From Streptomyces sp. NBC_01463 (lineage in GTDB: Bacteria > Actinomycetota > Actinomycetes > Streptomycetales > Streptomycetaceae): a DNA stretch of 64,000 nt. The stretch is from NCBI GenBank assembly GCA_036227345.1, contig CP109468.1, positions 2,108,001 to 2,172,000 of the forward strand, given 5' to 3'. The translations under genes were made by a program, and so were the position numbers. This document shows positions 1-9,724 of the stretch, one piece after another; position 1 is the first letter of the stretch, and the number at the start of each line of letters is the position of its first letter. The notes under the pieces are model-generated. The model ran no database searches, had not been told where the DNA came from, and saw nothing but the letters and a program-made list of their open reading frames with translations.

Positions 1-2505
<2,505 letters not shown>

Positions 2506-2560
2506 GACGCGGACCCTACGAGCCCGCGGCCCACCCGGTCGAGGCGTTTCCCCCTCCACC

Positions 2561-2585
2561 CCGGACGCCGGACGCCGGACGCCGG
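2561..2585. repeat. Short tandem repeat of CCGGACG
   Basis: Three perfect tandem copies of the 7-mer CCGGACG plus CCGG, in the 253-bp gap between the MOSC gene and the HTH-MurA gene. It is probably replication slippage in GC-rich spacer. No role is evident. Confidence 0.6.
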
Positions 2586-2731
2586 CCGCCGTCAGCCGCC
2601 GATGGCCGCACACCACATGCCGACCGGGCACAGGAACGGCACCCTGGAGTCGGCCGCTCCCCACTCCGCACCGCTGCTCCACACCTCCGCACACAGCCGT
2701 CACCCGAACGCCCTACCCCACCACCGGTCCC

Positions 2732-2747
2732 ATCTCATATCTGAGAT
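2732..2747. promoter_or_regulatory. 16-bp palindrome just upstream of the HTH-MurA gene
   Basis: ATCTCATATCTGAGAT is an inverted repeat (ATCTCA, TATC, TGAGAT) ending 11 bp before the ATG at 2759. It has the same ATCTC-N6-GAGAT outline as the aconitase palindrome at 1701-1718. Its position would block transcription or translation initiation, so autoregulation by the HTH domain of the product, or a shared MarR-type regulator, is possible. Confidence 0.5.
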
Positions 2748-2758
2748 AACCTTTCGGC

Positions 2759-4288
2759 ATGTCAGATGACTACCTCGTACGTATCGGCAAGCTCATCCGT
2801 GACGCCCGTCAGCACCGGGGCTGGACACAGAGTCAGCTGGCCGAGGCGCTCGCCACGAGTCAGAGCGCCGTGAACCGCATCGAGCGCGGCAACCAGAACA
2901 TCAGCCTTGAGATGATCGCGCGCATCGGTGAAGCACTCGACAGCGAGATCGTGTCGCTCGGATACGCCGGTCCCATGCATCTGCGGGTGGTCGGCGGACG
3001 CCGGCTCTCCGGCGCCATCGACGTCAAGACCAGCAAGAACGCGTGCGTGGCGCTGCTCTGCGCCTCGCTGCTCAACAAGGGCCGCACGGTCCTGCGCCGG
3101 GTGGCCAGGATCGAGGAGGTCTACCGCCTGCTGGAGGTGCTGAACTCCATCGGCGTGCGCGCCCGGTGGATCAACGACGGCACCGACCTGGAGATCGTCC
3201 CGCCGGCCCGCCTCGACATGGACGCCATCGACGCGGACGCCGCGCGCCGGACCCGGTCGATCATCATGTTCCTCGGGCCGCTGCTGCACCGGATGGACCG
3301 GTTCAAGCTGCCGTACGCGGGCGGCTGCGACCTCGGCACGCGGACCATCGAGCCGCACATGATCGCGCTGCGCCGCTTCGGACTGGAGATCGCCGCGACC
3401 GAGGGCATCTACCACGCCCAGGTCGACCACTCCGTCACGCCGGGCCGCCCCATCGTGCTGACCGAGCGCGGCGACACGGTGACCGAGAACGCCCTGCTGG
3501 CCGCCGCCCGGCACGACGGCACCACCGTCATCCGCAACGCGTCCTCCAACTACATGGTCCAGGACCTGTGCTTCTTCCTGGAGGCGCTGGGCGTACGGGT
3601 GGACGGCGTCGGCACGACGACGCTGACCGTGCACGGGGTCCCGACCATCGACGTGGACGTCGACTACTCCCCCTCCGAGGACCCGGTCGAGGCGATGAGC
3701 CTGCTCGCCGCCGCCGTGGTGACGGAGTCGGAGCTGACGATCCGCCGGGTGCCGATCGAGTTCCTGGAGATCGAGCTCGCGGTCCTGGAGGAGATGGGCG
3801 TCGACTGCGCCCGCACGGCGGAGTACGCCGCCGACAACGGCCGCACCCGGCTGGTCGACCTGACGGTCCGGCCCTCCAAACTGGAGGCGCCGATCGACAA
3901 GATCCACCCGATGCCGTTCCCGGGCCTCAACATCGACAACGTGCCGTTCTTCGCGGCCATCGCCGCCTCGGCCCACGGCCAGACCCTCATCCACGACTGG
4001 GTCTACGACAACCGCGCCATCTACCTCACCGACCTCAACCGCCTCGGCGGCCGCCTCCAGCTCCTGGACCCGCACCGGGTCCTGGTCGAGGGCCCCACCC
4101 GGTGGCGCGCCGCGGAGATGATGTGCCCGCCCGCGCTGCGGCCCGCGGTGGTGGTGCTGCTCGCGATGATGGCGGCCGAGGGGACCTCCGTACTGCGCAA
4201 CGTGTATGTGATCAACCGCGGTTACGAGGAACTGGCGGAGCGGCTGAACTCGGTGGGCGCGCAGATCGAGATCTTCCGGGACATCTGA
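2759..4288 (+). CDS. HTH-XRE / MurA-like enolpyruvyl transferase fusion
   Basis: A 509-residue protein joining an Xre-type helix-turn-helix (about 8-62; QSQLAEALATSQSAVNRIERG) to a full UDP-N-acetylglucosamine 1-carboxyvinyltransferase-like domain (about 72-509). MurA transfers enolpyruvate from PEP to UDP-GlcNAc in peptidoglycan synthesis. Equivalents of key MurA residues are visible: Lys93 in SKNA (E. coli Lys22), Cys190 in GGCDLGTR (the fosfomycin-reactive loop cysteine) and an Asp in NIDNVPFF. The domain may therefore be catalytic, unless it serves as a ligand sensor. No clear ribosome site precedes ATG 2759. The gene stands alone, with an operator-like palindrome upstream and a terminator hairpin downstream. 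The HTH fusion makes it an unlikely sole housekeeping MurA (inference). Confidence 0.9.
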   Translation: MSDDYLVRIGKLIRDARQHRGWTQSQLAEALATSQSAVNRIERGNQNISLEMIARIGEALDSEIVSLGYAGPMHLRVVGGRRLSGAIDVKTSKNACVALLCASLLNKGRTVLRRVARIEEVYRLLEVLNSIGVRARWINDGTDLEIVPPARLDMDAIDADAARRTRSIIMFLGPLLHRMDRFKLPYAGGCDLGTRTIEPHMIALRRFGLEIAATEGIYHAQVDHSVTPGRPIVLTERGDTVTENALLAAARHDGTTVIRNASSNYMVQDLCFFLEALGVRVDGVGTTTLTVHGVPTIDVDVDYSPSEDPVEAMSLLAAAVVTESELTIRRVPIEFLEIELAVLEEMGVDCARTAEYAADNGRTRLVDLTVRPSKLEAPIDKIHPMPFPGLNIDNVPFFAAIAASAHGQTLIHDWVYDNRAIYLTDLNRLGGRLQLLDPHRVLVEGPTRWRAAEMMCPPALRPAVVVLLAMMAAEGTSVLRNVYVINRGYEELAERLNSVGAQIEIFRDI

Positions 4289-4331
4289 CAGACGAACGCG
4301 CACCCCCTGTCGCAGGCGCCCCCGGCGTCGT

Positions 4332-4360
4332 CGGTTCACTCGGCGGAGTGGAGTGAACCG
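4332..4360 (+). terminator. Hairpin after the HTH-MurA gene
   Basis: Perfect 10-bp inverted repeat (CGGTTCACTC / GAGTGAACCG) with a 9-nt loop, 44 bp after the stop at 4288. It lacks a T-tract but is strong and well placed. Confidence 0.6.
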
Positions 4361-4425
4361 GCCGCCGGGGGTATTTCGGCCTCGCGCTGCCCGGCGCCCG
4401 TGCCGGCCTGTCCAACGATGAGCGC

Positions 4426-5034
4426 ATGTCATCGATCACTCTGCGTTCGCTGGCCCGCCGCGTGGTTCCCACGCTGCTGGTCGCCCAAGTCGTCCTCCTC
4501 CCCCTCCAGTCCGCCTCGGCCGCCGGGCACCCGGCGCAGCCGTGCCGGTCCGCGGCCGCCTGCGGTTCGGTGGTCGTGGCTCCCGTCTCGCAGGCCGCTC
4601 CGGACGACGGTCCGTGCACCAGCCCGGAACCGGTGGTGTGCCTGATCCGGAGCGAGACGCCGCAGGAGCGCGAGGTCGCCCGTGATCAGCGGATGCGCTA
4701 TCACGGCCTCCTGGAGGACATGGAGCGCACGGAATGCGCCATGCGCGCGGAAGGGCGCTCGGAGGAGGACATCGCCCGCACGCTGGTCCAGATGCGCAAC
4801 GACGCCAAGGACATCGTCCGCGCCGGCATGACGCCGGAGCAGGTGGCGGAGCTGGAGGCGCGCAACGAGAAGAAGTACGGCAACCCGCTCGGCCCGACGG
4901 CGGACCAGCTGTACCTGAAGTACGGCTCGTGGGAGAAGGTCGCCGACGCCGCCACGCGTTCGAGCGAGGCCGTGGACCGCGAACTCGGTCTGGAATTCCG
5001 GCACTGCTCCTGTGAGGTGCTCCAGGCGGCGTGA
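4426..5034 (+). CDS. Small secreted hypothetical protein
   Basis: 202-residue protein with a Sec signal peptide: basic start (RSLARR), hydrophobic core (about 14-27) and likely cleavage after Ala-Ser-Ala near 32. The mature part has several cysteines (CRSAAACG, GPCTSPEPVVC, ECAM and a C-terminal HCSCEV), suggesting disulfides, plus a charged helical middle (TPQEREVARDQRMRYHGLLED). No known family recognised. The codon pattern is strongly Streptomyces-like. It is monocistronic, flanked by hairpins at 4332 and 5053, and converges on the phosphoesterase gene. Confidence 0.75.
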   Translation: MSSITLRSLARRVVPTLLVAQVVLLPLQSASAAGHPAQPCRSAAACGSVVVAPVSQAAPDDGPCTSPEPVVCLIRSETPQEREVARDQRMRYHGLLEDMERTECAMRAEGRSEEDIARTLVQMRNDAKDIVRAGMTPEQVAELEARNEKKYGNPLGPTADQLYLKYGSWEKVADAATRSSEAVDRELGLEFRHCSCEVLQAA

Positions 5035-5052
5035 CATACGTCGGCTCCGAAC

Positions 5053-5094
5053 GCGCCCGGGGCGCCCAGGTTCGCGCCTGGACACCCCGGGCGC
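5053..5094. terminator. Bidirectional terminator between convergent genes
   Basis: Long hairpin: GCGCCCGGGG pairs with CCCCGGGCGC, then a 3x3 internal loop, then CCAGG/CCTGG around a 6-nt loop. It sits between the stop of the secreted protein gene (5034) and the stop of the phosphoesterase gene (5130). A further 12-bp palindrome, GTCCACGTGGAC, follows at 5105-5116. Confidence 0.7.
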
Positions 5095-5129
5095 CCGTGG
5101 TGGGGTCCACGTGGACACCCGGGCACCTG

Positions 5130-5891
5130 TCACACGGTGTCACCGCACCCGTCCCGCGGGCCGAAGGCCGCGAGGGCGTCGGCGTCGGTCGCCCGGGCCC
5201 GGAGGAAGTAGTCGGCCCACTCGGTGATTCCGGGGTACGACGAGTCCCGGGCCAGCCGCGTGATCGCGGCCTCGATGTCGTAGTCCGTGGTCCGGAGCGC
5301 GACGCCGGGGCCCAGGAGCGCCCAGTGGGCTCCGGTGCGGCCGTAGGGCATGCCGACGCTGCCGGGGTTGACGACCAGGCGGCCGTGGGCGAGGCGGACG
5401 AACGGCATGTGGGTGTGGCCGAGGACCACCGTGCGGACGTCGGCGTCGAGTCCGCCGAAGACCTCCCGCCAGCGGTCGGGACGGGAGTCGACCAGGACGA
5501 CCTCCTCATCGTCCCTGGGGGTGGCGTGGCAGAACAGGACCCTCCCCATGCCGTGCACGCGCAGGGTGAGGGACAGCGGCAGGCGGGCGAGGAGTTCCAG
5601 GTGGTCCGGGCGGAGCTGTCCGGCGGCCCAGGGGGCGATCGGGTCGGGGACGGTGTCGCGCCGGCCGGTGCGGTATTCGAGGAGTTCGCGGTCGGCGTTC
5701 CCGCTGACCCAGGCGACACGGTCCCCCAGGGACGTCAGCAGATCCAGCACCTGGGCAGGTTGCGGGCCGGCGGTGATGTCGCCGCTGAGCACGATGCGGT
5801 CCGCGGCGCGGACCTCCGGCTCGGCCAGCACCGCCTCGAGGGCGGGCAGGACTCCATGGATGTCGGACAGGACGGCCACTCGCTTCGGCAT
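5130..5891 (-). CDS. Calcineurin-like metallophosphoesterase (YfcE family)
   Basis: 253-residue cytosolic phosphodiesterase-type protein with the full dimetal motif set in order: SDIHG near the N-terminus, LSGDI, SGNAD, FCHATP and GHTHMP, then NPGSVGMPYG. This layout matches the YfcE/MJ0936 branch, which hydrolyses phosphodiesters with Mn or similar ions. The physiological substrate is unknown. Start ATG 5891 opens directly on the domain; two in-frame GTGs lie just upstream and cannot be excluded. It is monocistronic and convergent with the secreted protein gene. Confidence 0.88.
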   Translation of the reverse strand: MPKRVAVLSDIHGVLPALEAVLAEPEVRAADRIVLSGDITAGPQPAQVLDLLTSLGDRVAWVSGNADRELLEYRTGRRDTVPDPIAPWAAGQLRPDHLELLARLPLSLTLRVHGMGRVLFCHATPRDDEEVVLVDSRPDRWREVFGGLDADVRTVVLGHTHMPFVRLAHGRLVVNPGSVGMPYGRTGAHWALLGPGVALRTTDYDIEAAITRLARDSSYPGITEWADYFLRARATDADALAAFGPRDGCGDTV

Positions 5892-6186
5892 GGTCACCAC
5901 TGTGGCGTGACGGCCGGGCGGCGGGGCCCCGTTCCGCTCCCCGCGTAGACCGCTGCCGGCACGCCCACTCCTGTGTGCCGCCCCCGCTTCGCAATCCCCC
6001 ATAAGCAGTACCCAGACCCACAGGAGTGATCGAACGCAGGATCACGGGCCGGTGCTCTCAGTCGTATCAAGGGGAGCCCCTCTATTCGATATTGCGTTCT
6101 AGATTTCGCCCTCGCGCACCCGTAACGGAGACGCGAGAACCCCGGTTAACCGAGCACCTGTCCGTATCGCATCCCAAGGAACACTC
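5892..6186. promoter_or_regulatory. Promoter region of the peptide-kinase-exporter operon
   Basis: This 295-bp divergent gap serves the phosphoesterase (minus) and the peptide operon (plus). It contains a locally AT-rich patch (about 6081-6106) next to a small palindrome, GGGGAGCCCC (6071-6080), the most likely promoter area. No regulator gene is adjacent and no operator could be assigned. Confidence 0.4.
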
Positions 6187-6333
6187 ATGCATCGCTTGCC
6201 TCACCCTGCCCTCGTTCATCCTGTGTTCGAGAAGACGACGACTCCTCGCCCGGCCGCGTCCGCCCATCTCGCCCAGGGCTGCACCGGATTCCTCAGCGAC
6301 GGCTCCCGACCGGATACGAGGTACCTGGCATGA
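6187..6333 (+). CDS. 48-residue peptide, candidate RiPP precursor
   Basis: Small gene with a textbook ribosome site, AAGGA (6176-6180), six bases before ATG 6187. Its stop overlaps the ATG of the kinase gene (ATGA at 6330), so the two are translationally coupled. The product starts MHRLPHPALVHPVFEK, has no signal peptide or membrane segment, and ends GCTGFLSDGSRPDTRYLA with one Cys (32) and several Ser/Thr (17-19, 25, 33, 37, 40, 44). About 73% of third codon positions are G/C, lower than neighbours but typical of very short genes. Position ahead of a kinase-fold enzyme and an ABC exporter suggests a modified, exported peptide. I recognise no known family. A translated leader controlling the kinase gene is the main alternative. 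Confidence 0.7.
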   Translation: MHRLPHPALVHPVFEKTTTPRPAASAHLAQGCTGFLSDGSRPDTRYLA

Positions 6334-7208
6334 AGGGGTCCCGCAGTCTGCCCGCGGCACTGGCCCGGTGGGTCGAATCGGTTCTGGGACCGGTTCAGGT
6401 CCTGCGCGACGCCTCGCACGCCCGCGCGGACTCCCGGGTCTGGGAGGTCGCCGGCCGCGCCGGGCGTCACTACGTGAAGCTGGCGCCGCAACCGGTCCTG
6501 TACACCCGTGAGACCCGCGCCTACCGCGAGGCCGTCCCGCGACTCGGATTCGCCAACGCTCCTGTATTGAAGGACAGTTCGGCGCAGTTGCTGGCTCTGG
6601 TCCTGACCGCCGTCGACGGCCGGCCCCTCAAGGGTGCGGCCGCTTCGCCCGCGCGGCGGCGCGCCGCGCACCAGCAGGCCGGCCGGCTGCTGCGTCTCTT
6701 CCACGAGGCGCTGCCGGGGCCTCGGGCCGCGGCCGAGGCCGCGCACGCCGTCGAGGCGACCCGCGCCGGCCTGGAGAAGCACATCACCGGCGCAGGTGAC
6801 CATCTCTCCCCTGCAGAGGCCGACATGCTCCGTCGCCTCGTCAGCTCCCTCCCGGCCCTCGGCCCACTGCCCTTCGGCCTCCTCCACGGGGACCTCTGGG
6901 AACGCAACATGCTCTGGAACGGGCGGCGTTGCGCGCTGATCGACTACGAACGCAGCGCCCCGGGTCCGCTCGTCGCCGACTTCGTGAGACTCGCCACCGC
7001 CGTCTGGCCCGACCACCCCGATCTGCGCACCGCGATGTTCGCCGGATACGGGCGGGATCTCTCCGCCGCCGAGCGGCAGGCACTGGTGGCGTTCGCCGCG
7101 GCGGACGCGGCGAGCGCGCTGGCCCACGGCCCCCGCCTTGGCGATGCCGAGGTGACCGTACGCGGCCGCCGTACCGTCGAGCGTCTGGTTCGGGAGGGGT
7201 GGCGATGA
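6330..7208 (+). CDS. APH-fold phosphotransferase, putative peptide-modifying kinase
   Basis: 292-residue protein of the aminoglycoside phosphotransferase/choline kinase fold. Visible motifs: a candidate ATP-binding lysine in HYVKLA (about 50), the catalytic loop HGDLWERN (about 190-197) with Asp and Asn in place, and the metal-binding Asp in LIDYERS. It therefore looks catalytically intact. Aminoglycoside resistance is unlikely because it is coupled to a short peptide gene (ATGA) and followed by an exporter. A kinase-like protein acting on the peptide is more plausible, and APH-like proteins are known partners in class V lanthipeptide loci. No lyase or cyclase domain is present in it or beside it. 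Confidence 0.85.
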   Translation: MKGSRSLPAALARWVESVLGPVQVLRDASHARADSRVWEVAGRAGRHYVKLAPQPVLYTRETRAYREAVPRLGFANAPVLKDSSAQLLALVLTAVDGRPLKGAAASPARRRAAHQQAGRLLRLFHEALPGPRAAAEAAHAVEATRAGLEKHITGAGDHLSPAEADMLRRLVSSLPALGPLPFGLLHGDLWERNMLWNGRRCALIDYERSAPGPLVADFVRLATAVWPDHPDLRTAMFAGYGRDLSAAERQALVAFAAADAASALAHGPRLGDAEVTVRGRRTVERLVREGWR

Positions 7209-7240
7209 GCTGCGCACACGACCGGGGAGGCAACCCGTGA
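7205..7240 (+). other. 11-codon micro-ORF bridging kinase and exporter genes
   Basis: ATG 7205 overlaps the kinase stop (ATGA), and the micro-ORF stop TGA overlaps the exporter start GTG 7237 (GTGA). The encoded peptide would be MSCAHDRGGNP. The exporter ribosome site GGGGAGG (7224-7230) lies inside it. It may pass ribosomes from kinase to exporter, or be coincidental. Confidence 0.25.
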
Positions 7241-9264
7241 AGAGGTTCTTCGGACCGCTGAAGATGGCGGAACCGCAGGTGTCCGAGGCCGAACGGGAGT
7301 TGTTCGGCGGGCCGTTGCGGTACGACATGGGCTGGTCCCAGCACGAACACGCCACGCTCGACCTGACCATGGTCTCGGCGCTGCGTTCCATGCCGGCGCT
7401 GGTCGGTGCGACGCTGCGCATGGCGTGGAGCGCCGACCGCCGCTCGCTCCTCGCGGTGGGGGTCAGCGAGATCGGACAGGGCATCGCCGCGGCGGTCGGC
7501 CTGCTCGCCGTCAACTCCGTCATGCACGCCCTGCTCGGCGGAACCGGCACCGCCGCCGACCGGCTGCACGCCCTGCTGCCCGGTCTGTCCGCCGCGGCCG
7601 GCATCGCCGTCGCCAACTCCGTTCTGGCGGCGTGGTCCACCTCACGCGCCGGGCGTCTCGAACCGCTCGTCGAGCGGATCGCCACCACGCAGTATCTGGA
7701 CGCCGCAGCATCCGTGGAGCTCGAAGCCATCGACGACCCGGACTTCCGCAGACTCGTCGACATCGCCCAGTTCGGCCCGGCCTCCGCCCGCCGCATGATC
7801 GGTTCCTGCGTGTCCGCGCTGAACGGGATCATCTCGCTGATCGCCACCGCCGGGGTGCTCGGCGTCCTGGACTGGACCCTGCTGCCCATGCTGGTCCTCA
7901 TCGCCGCACCCCGCGGCTGGGGCGCGATGCGGGTGGCGCAGGAGCGGTACGTGTCGGTGATGAGCTGGATCGAGCACGTGCGGGCCAGCCGGCTCATCGG
8001 CAACCTGCTCACCGAGCGCACCGCCGCCCAGGAAGTGCGCATCCACGGCGTCGGTGCCTTCCTCCTCAGCCGGTACCGGCGGATGGCCGAGAGCGCCGAG
8101 GCCGAGCAGGAGCGGCTGGCCTCCCGCAAGGCCCTCACCGAATGGGTCGCCGCCGCGCTGTCCGGTCTGGCGATGGCGGTGACGTACGGGACCATGTTCT
8201 GGCTGATCATGAGCGGGCGGATGAGTCTGGCCGTGGCCGGCACCGCGGTCATCGCCGTCCGCTCCGGATCGGCGAGCCTGGGCGCGCTGGTGATGAACGT
8301 GAACCAGCTGCACGAGGAGTCCCTGTACGTCCGGGACCACTCGCGCTTCCTCGGCCAGGCCGCCCGGCGCGCCATCCCCGAGGGCGGTGAGGCCGTACCC
8401 GACCGGGTCGAGCACATCGCCCTCGACAAGGTCACGTACTCCTATCCCGACCGTGGAAGACCGGCGCTGGACGAGGTGTCACTCACGCTGCCCATGGGGT
8501 CGGTCACGGCGGTGGTCGGTGAGAACGGTTCCGGAAAGAGCACGCTGATGAAGGTGCTCTCGGGTCTGCTCCTGCCGCAGGCCGGGACCCTGCGGTGGGG
8601 CGATGCGGACATCGCCGGTCTCGACCGCGCCCAGGTCTTCGAGCGGGTCGCGCTGCTCACGCAGGACTTCCAGCGCTGGCCGGTGACCGCCGCGATGAAC
8701 ATCCGGATCGGCCGCCCGGAACACCCGGCATCGGCGGCGGACCTGCAGCCGTCCGTCGACTACGCCGGGGCCGGACCGGTCATCGCCAGGCTCCCCGACG
8801 GCCTGCAGAGCCTGCTGGCCCGGATGTTCCGCGGAGCGATCGAACTGTCCGGCGGTGAGTGGCAGAAGGTGGGGCTGGCCCGTACCCACTGGCGCAGCTC
8901 CACCTCGCGGGCGGACAGCCTCCTCATCGTGGACGAACCGACGTCCGCGCTCGACCCGGAGGCCGAGATCGAGGCGTTCGACCGCATCCGCCGGCTCGCC
9001 GCCCCGCACCGGGCCGTCGTGCTCGTCACCCACCGGATGTCCGGCGTGCGCCACGCCGAACGCATCTACGTCCTGCACCGCGGGCGGCTGGCCGAGCAGG
9101 GCAGCCACGACGAGCTGATGGCGGCCCGCGGCCGCTACGCCGCGATGTTCGAAGCCCAGGCCGCGCAGTACGCCCCGGCCGTCCGCATCCCGCGCCCCGC
9201 CTCCCCCGTCGACTCCCCGATCTCCCCGGATTCCGCGGGCCCGGGGGCTGGGAACACGACGTAG
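7237..9264 (+). CDS. ABC exporter, fused permease and ATPase
   Basis: 675-residue half-transporter that would act as a homodimer in the membrane. The permease part (about 65-340) has hydrophobic helices such as LLAVGVSEIGQGIAAAVGLL and LLPMLVLIAAP. The ATPase part (about 390-630) has Walker A GENGSGKST (about 428), signature LSGGEWQ (about 537), Walker B LLIVDEP (about 562) and a switch histidine in VLVTHR. There is no N-terminal C39 peptidase, so any leader removal would need another enzyme. The architecture is that of peptide/lipid exporters. GTG 7237 is preceded by GGGGAGG. It follows the kinase by 28 bp and is probably the export step for the 48-residue peptide product. Confidence 0.9.
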   Translation: MKRFFGPLKMAEPQVSEAERELFGGPLRYDMGWSQHEHATLDLTMVSALRSMPALVGATLRMAWSADRRSLLAVGVSEIGQGIAAAVGLLAVNSVMHALLGGTGTAADRLHALLPGLSAAAGIAVANSVLAAWSTSRAGRLEPLVERIATTQYLDAAASVELEAIDDPDFRRLVDIAQFGPASARRMIGSCVSALNGIISLIATAGVLGVLDWTLLPMLVLIAAPRGWGAMRVAQERYVSVMSWIEHVRASRLIGNLLTERTAAQEVRIHGVGAFLLSRYRRMAESAEAEQERLASRKALTEWVAAALSGLAMAVTYGTMFWLIMSGRMSLAVAGTAVIAVRSGSASLGALVMNVNQLHEESLYVRDHSRFLGQAARRAIPEGGEAVPDRVEHIALDKVTYSYPDRGRPALDEVSLTLPMGSVTAVVGENGSGKSTLMKVLSGLLLPQAGTLRWGDADIAGLDRAQVFERVALLTQDFQRWPVTAAMNIRIGRPEHPASAADLQPSVDYAGAGPVIARLPDGLQSLLARMFRGAIELSGGEWQKVGLARTHWRSSTSRADSLLIVDEPTSALDPEAEIEAFDRIRRLAAPHRAVVLVTHRMSGVRHAERIYVLHRGRLAEQGSHDELMAARGRYAAMFEAQAAQYAPAVRIPRPASPVDSPISPDSAGPGAGNTT

Positions 9265-9350
9265 GGCGACGGTCCGGCAAGCGCCGGCCTCCGCCCCCAA
9301 GGGGCAGGTCCCGGGTCTTTCCGGATGCCGGGGGAAGCACCCGCGCGACG

Positions 9351-9557
9351 ATGCTCGACACCTCGGACAAGGTGAGGGGCAGGCGTCATGAGGGACAGTC
9401 AGGTGTCGGGGGCGCGGAGCGGCGGCAGCCGCTGGAGGGGGCGGGGCCACGGCACGTACGGCAGCAGCCCGTGCGGGAGGTGACCGACGCCTATCTGGTC
9501 TCCCTGAGGATTCCGCCGCGCGGCTCCCGCTGCCCCGCCGTCGAGCCGGCGGGGTGA
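9351..9557 (+). CDS. Possible small gene before the operon terminator
   Basis: A 68-codon frame begins 86 bp after the exporter stop and ends three bases before the terminator stem. About 87% of third codon positions are G or C, which is coding-like. It would start MLDTSDKVRGRR and end LRIPPRGSRCPAVEPAG, with one cysteine. No good ribosome site precedes ATG 9351 and no family is recognised. A competing 31-codon frame starts at 9388. It may be a second small peptide of the operon or a chance frame in the trailer. Confidence 0.3.
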   Translation: MLDTSDKVRGRRHEGQSGVGGAERRQPLEGAGPRHVRQQPVREVTDAYLVSLRIPPRGSRCPAVEPAG

Positions 9558-9560
9558 GAG

Positions 9561-9590
9561 AAGGGCACCGGGGCACGCCCCGGTGCCCTT
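9561..9590 (+). terminator. Strong intrinsic terminator ending the exporter operon
   Basis: A 14-bp stem (AAGGGCACCGGGGC / GCCCCGGTGCCCTT) with a 2-nt centre, followed by TCTT. It cleanly separates the peptide-kinase-exporter operon from the non-ribosomal peptide operon that starts at 9725. The next 40 bases are AT-rich and likely hold the promoter of the latter. Confidence 0.85.
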
Positions 9591-9724
9591 TCTTGGACGA
9601 AATATTACTTTTCTTTGGATTTGCGGCAATCCGCCCTCCCGGTCGGTCTCGAATGACTCATAGAGCGTCCCGCGCGTGACCCACGCCGGGCCCACCGAGG
9701 TCGAGTCCTGCCCAGGGAGTTCCC

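Noticed and set aside
2762..4432. A 556-codon frame on the minus strand opposite the HTH-MurA gene
   Set aside because: Arg/Gly/His-rich with no family resemblance. It is the usual antisense shadow of a high-GC gene; the plus frame has clear domains.
6330..7208. Aminoglycoside resistance gene
   Set aside because: The fold matches, but coupling to a short peptide gene and an exporter, and the lack of any recognisable APH subclass signature, argue against a resistance role.
9388..9483. 31-codon frame in the exporter trailer
   Set aside because: Composition is Gly/Arg-rich, no ribosome site, and it overlaps the longer frame 9351-9557, which is the better candidate.
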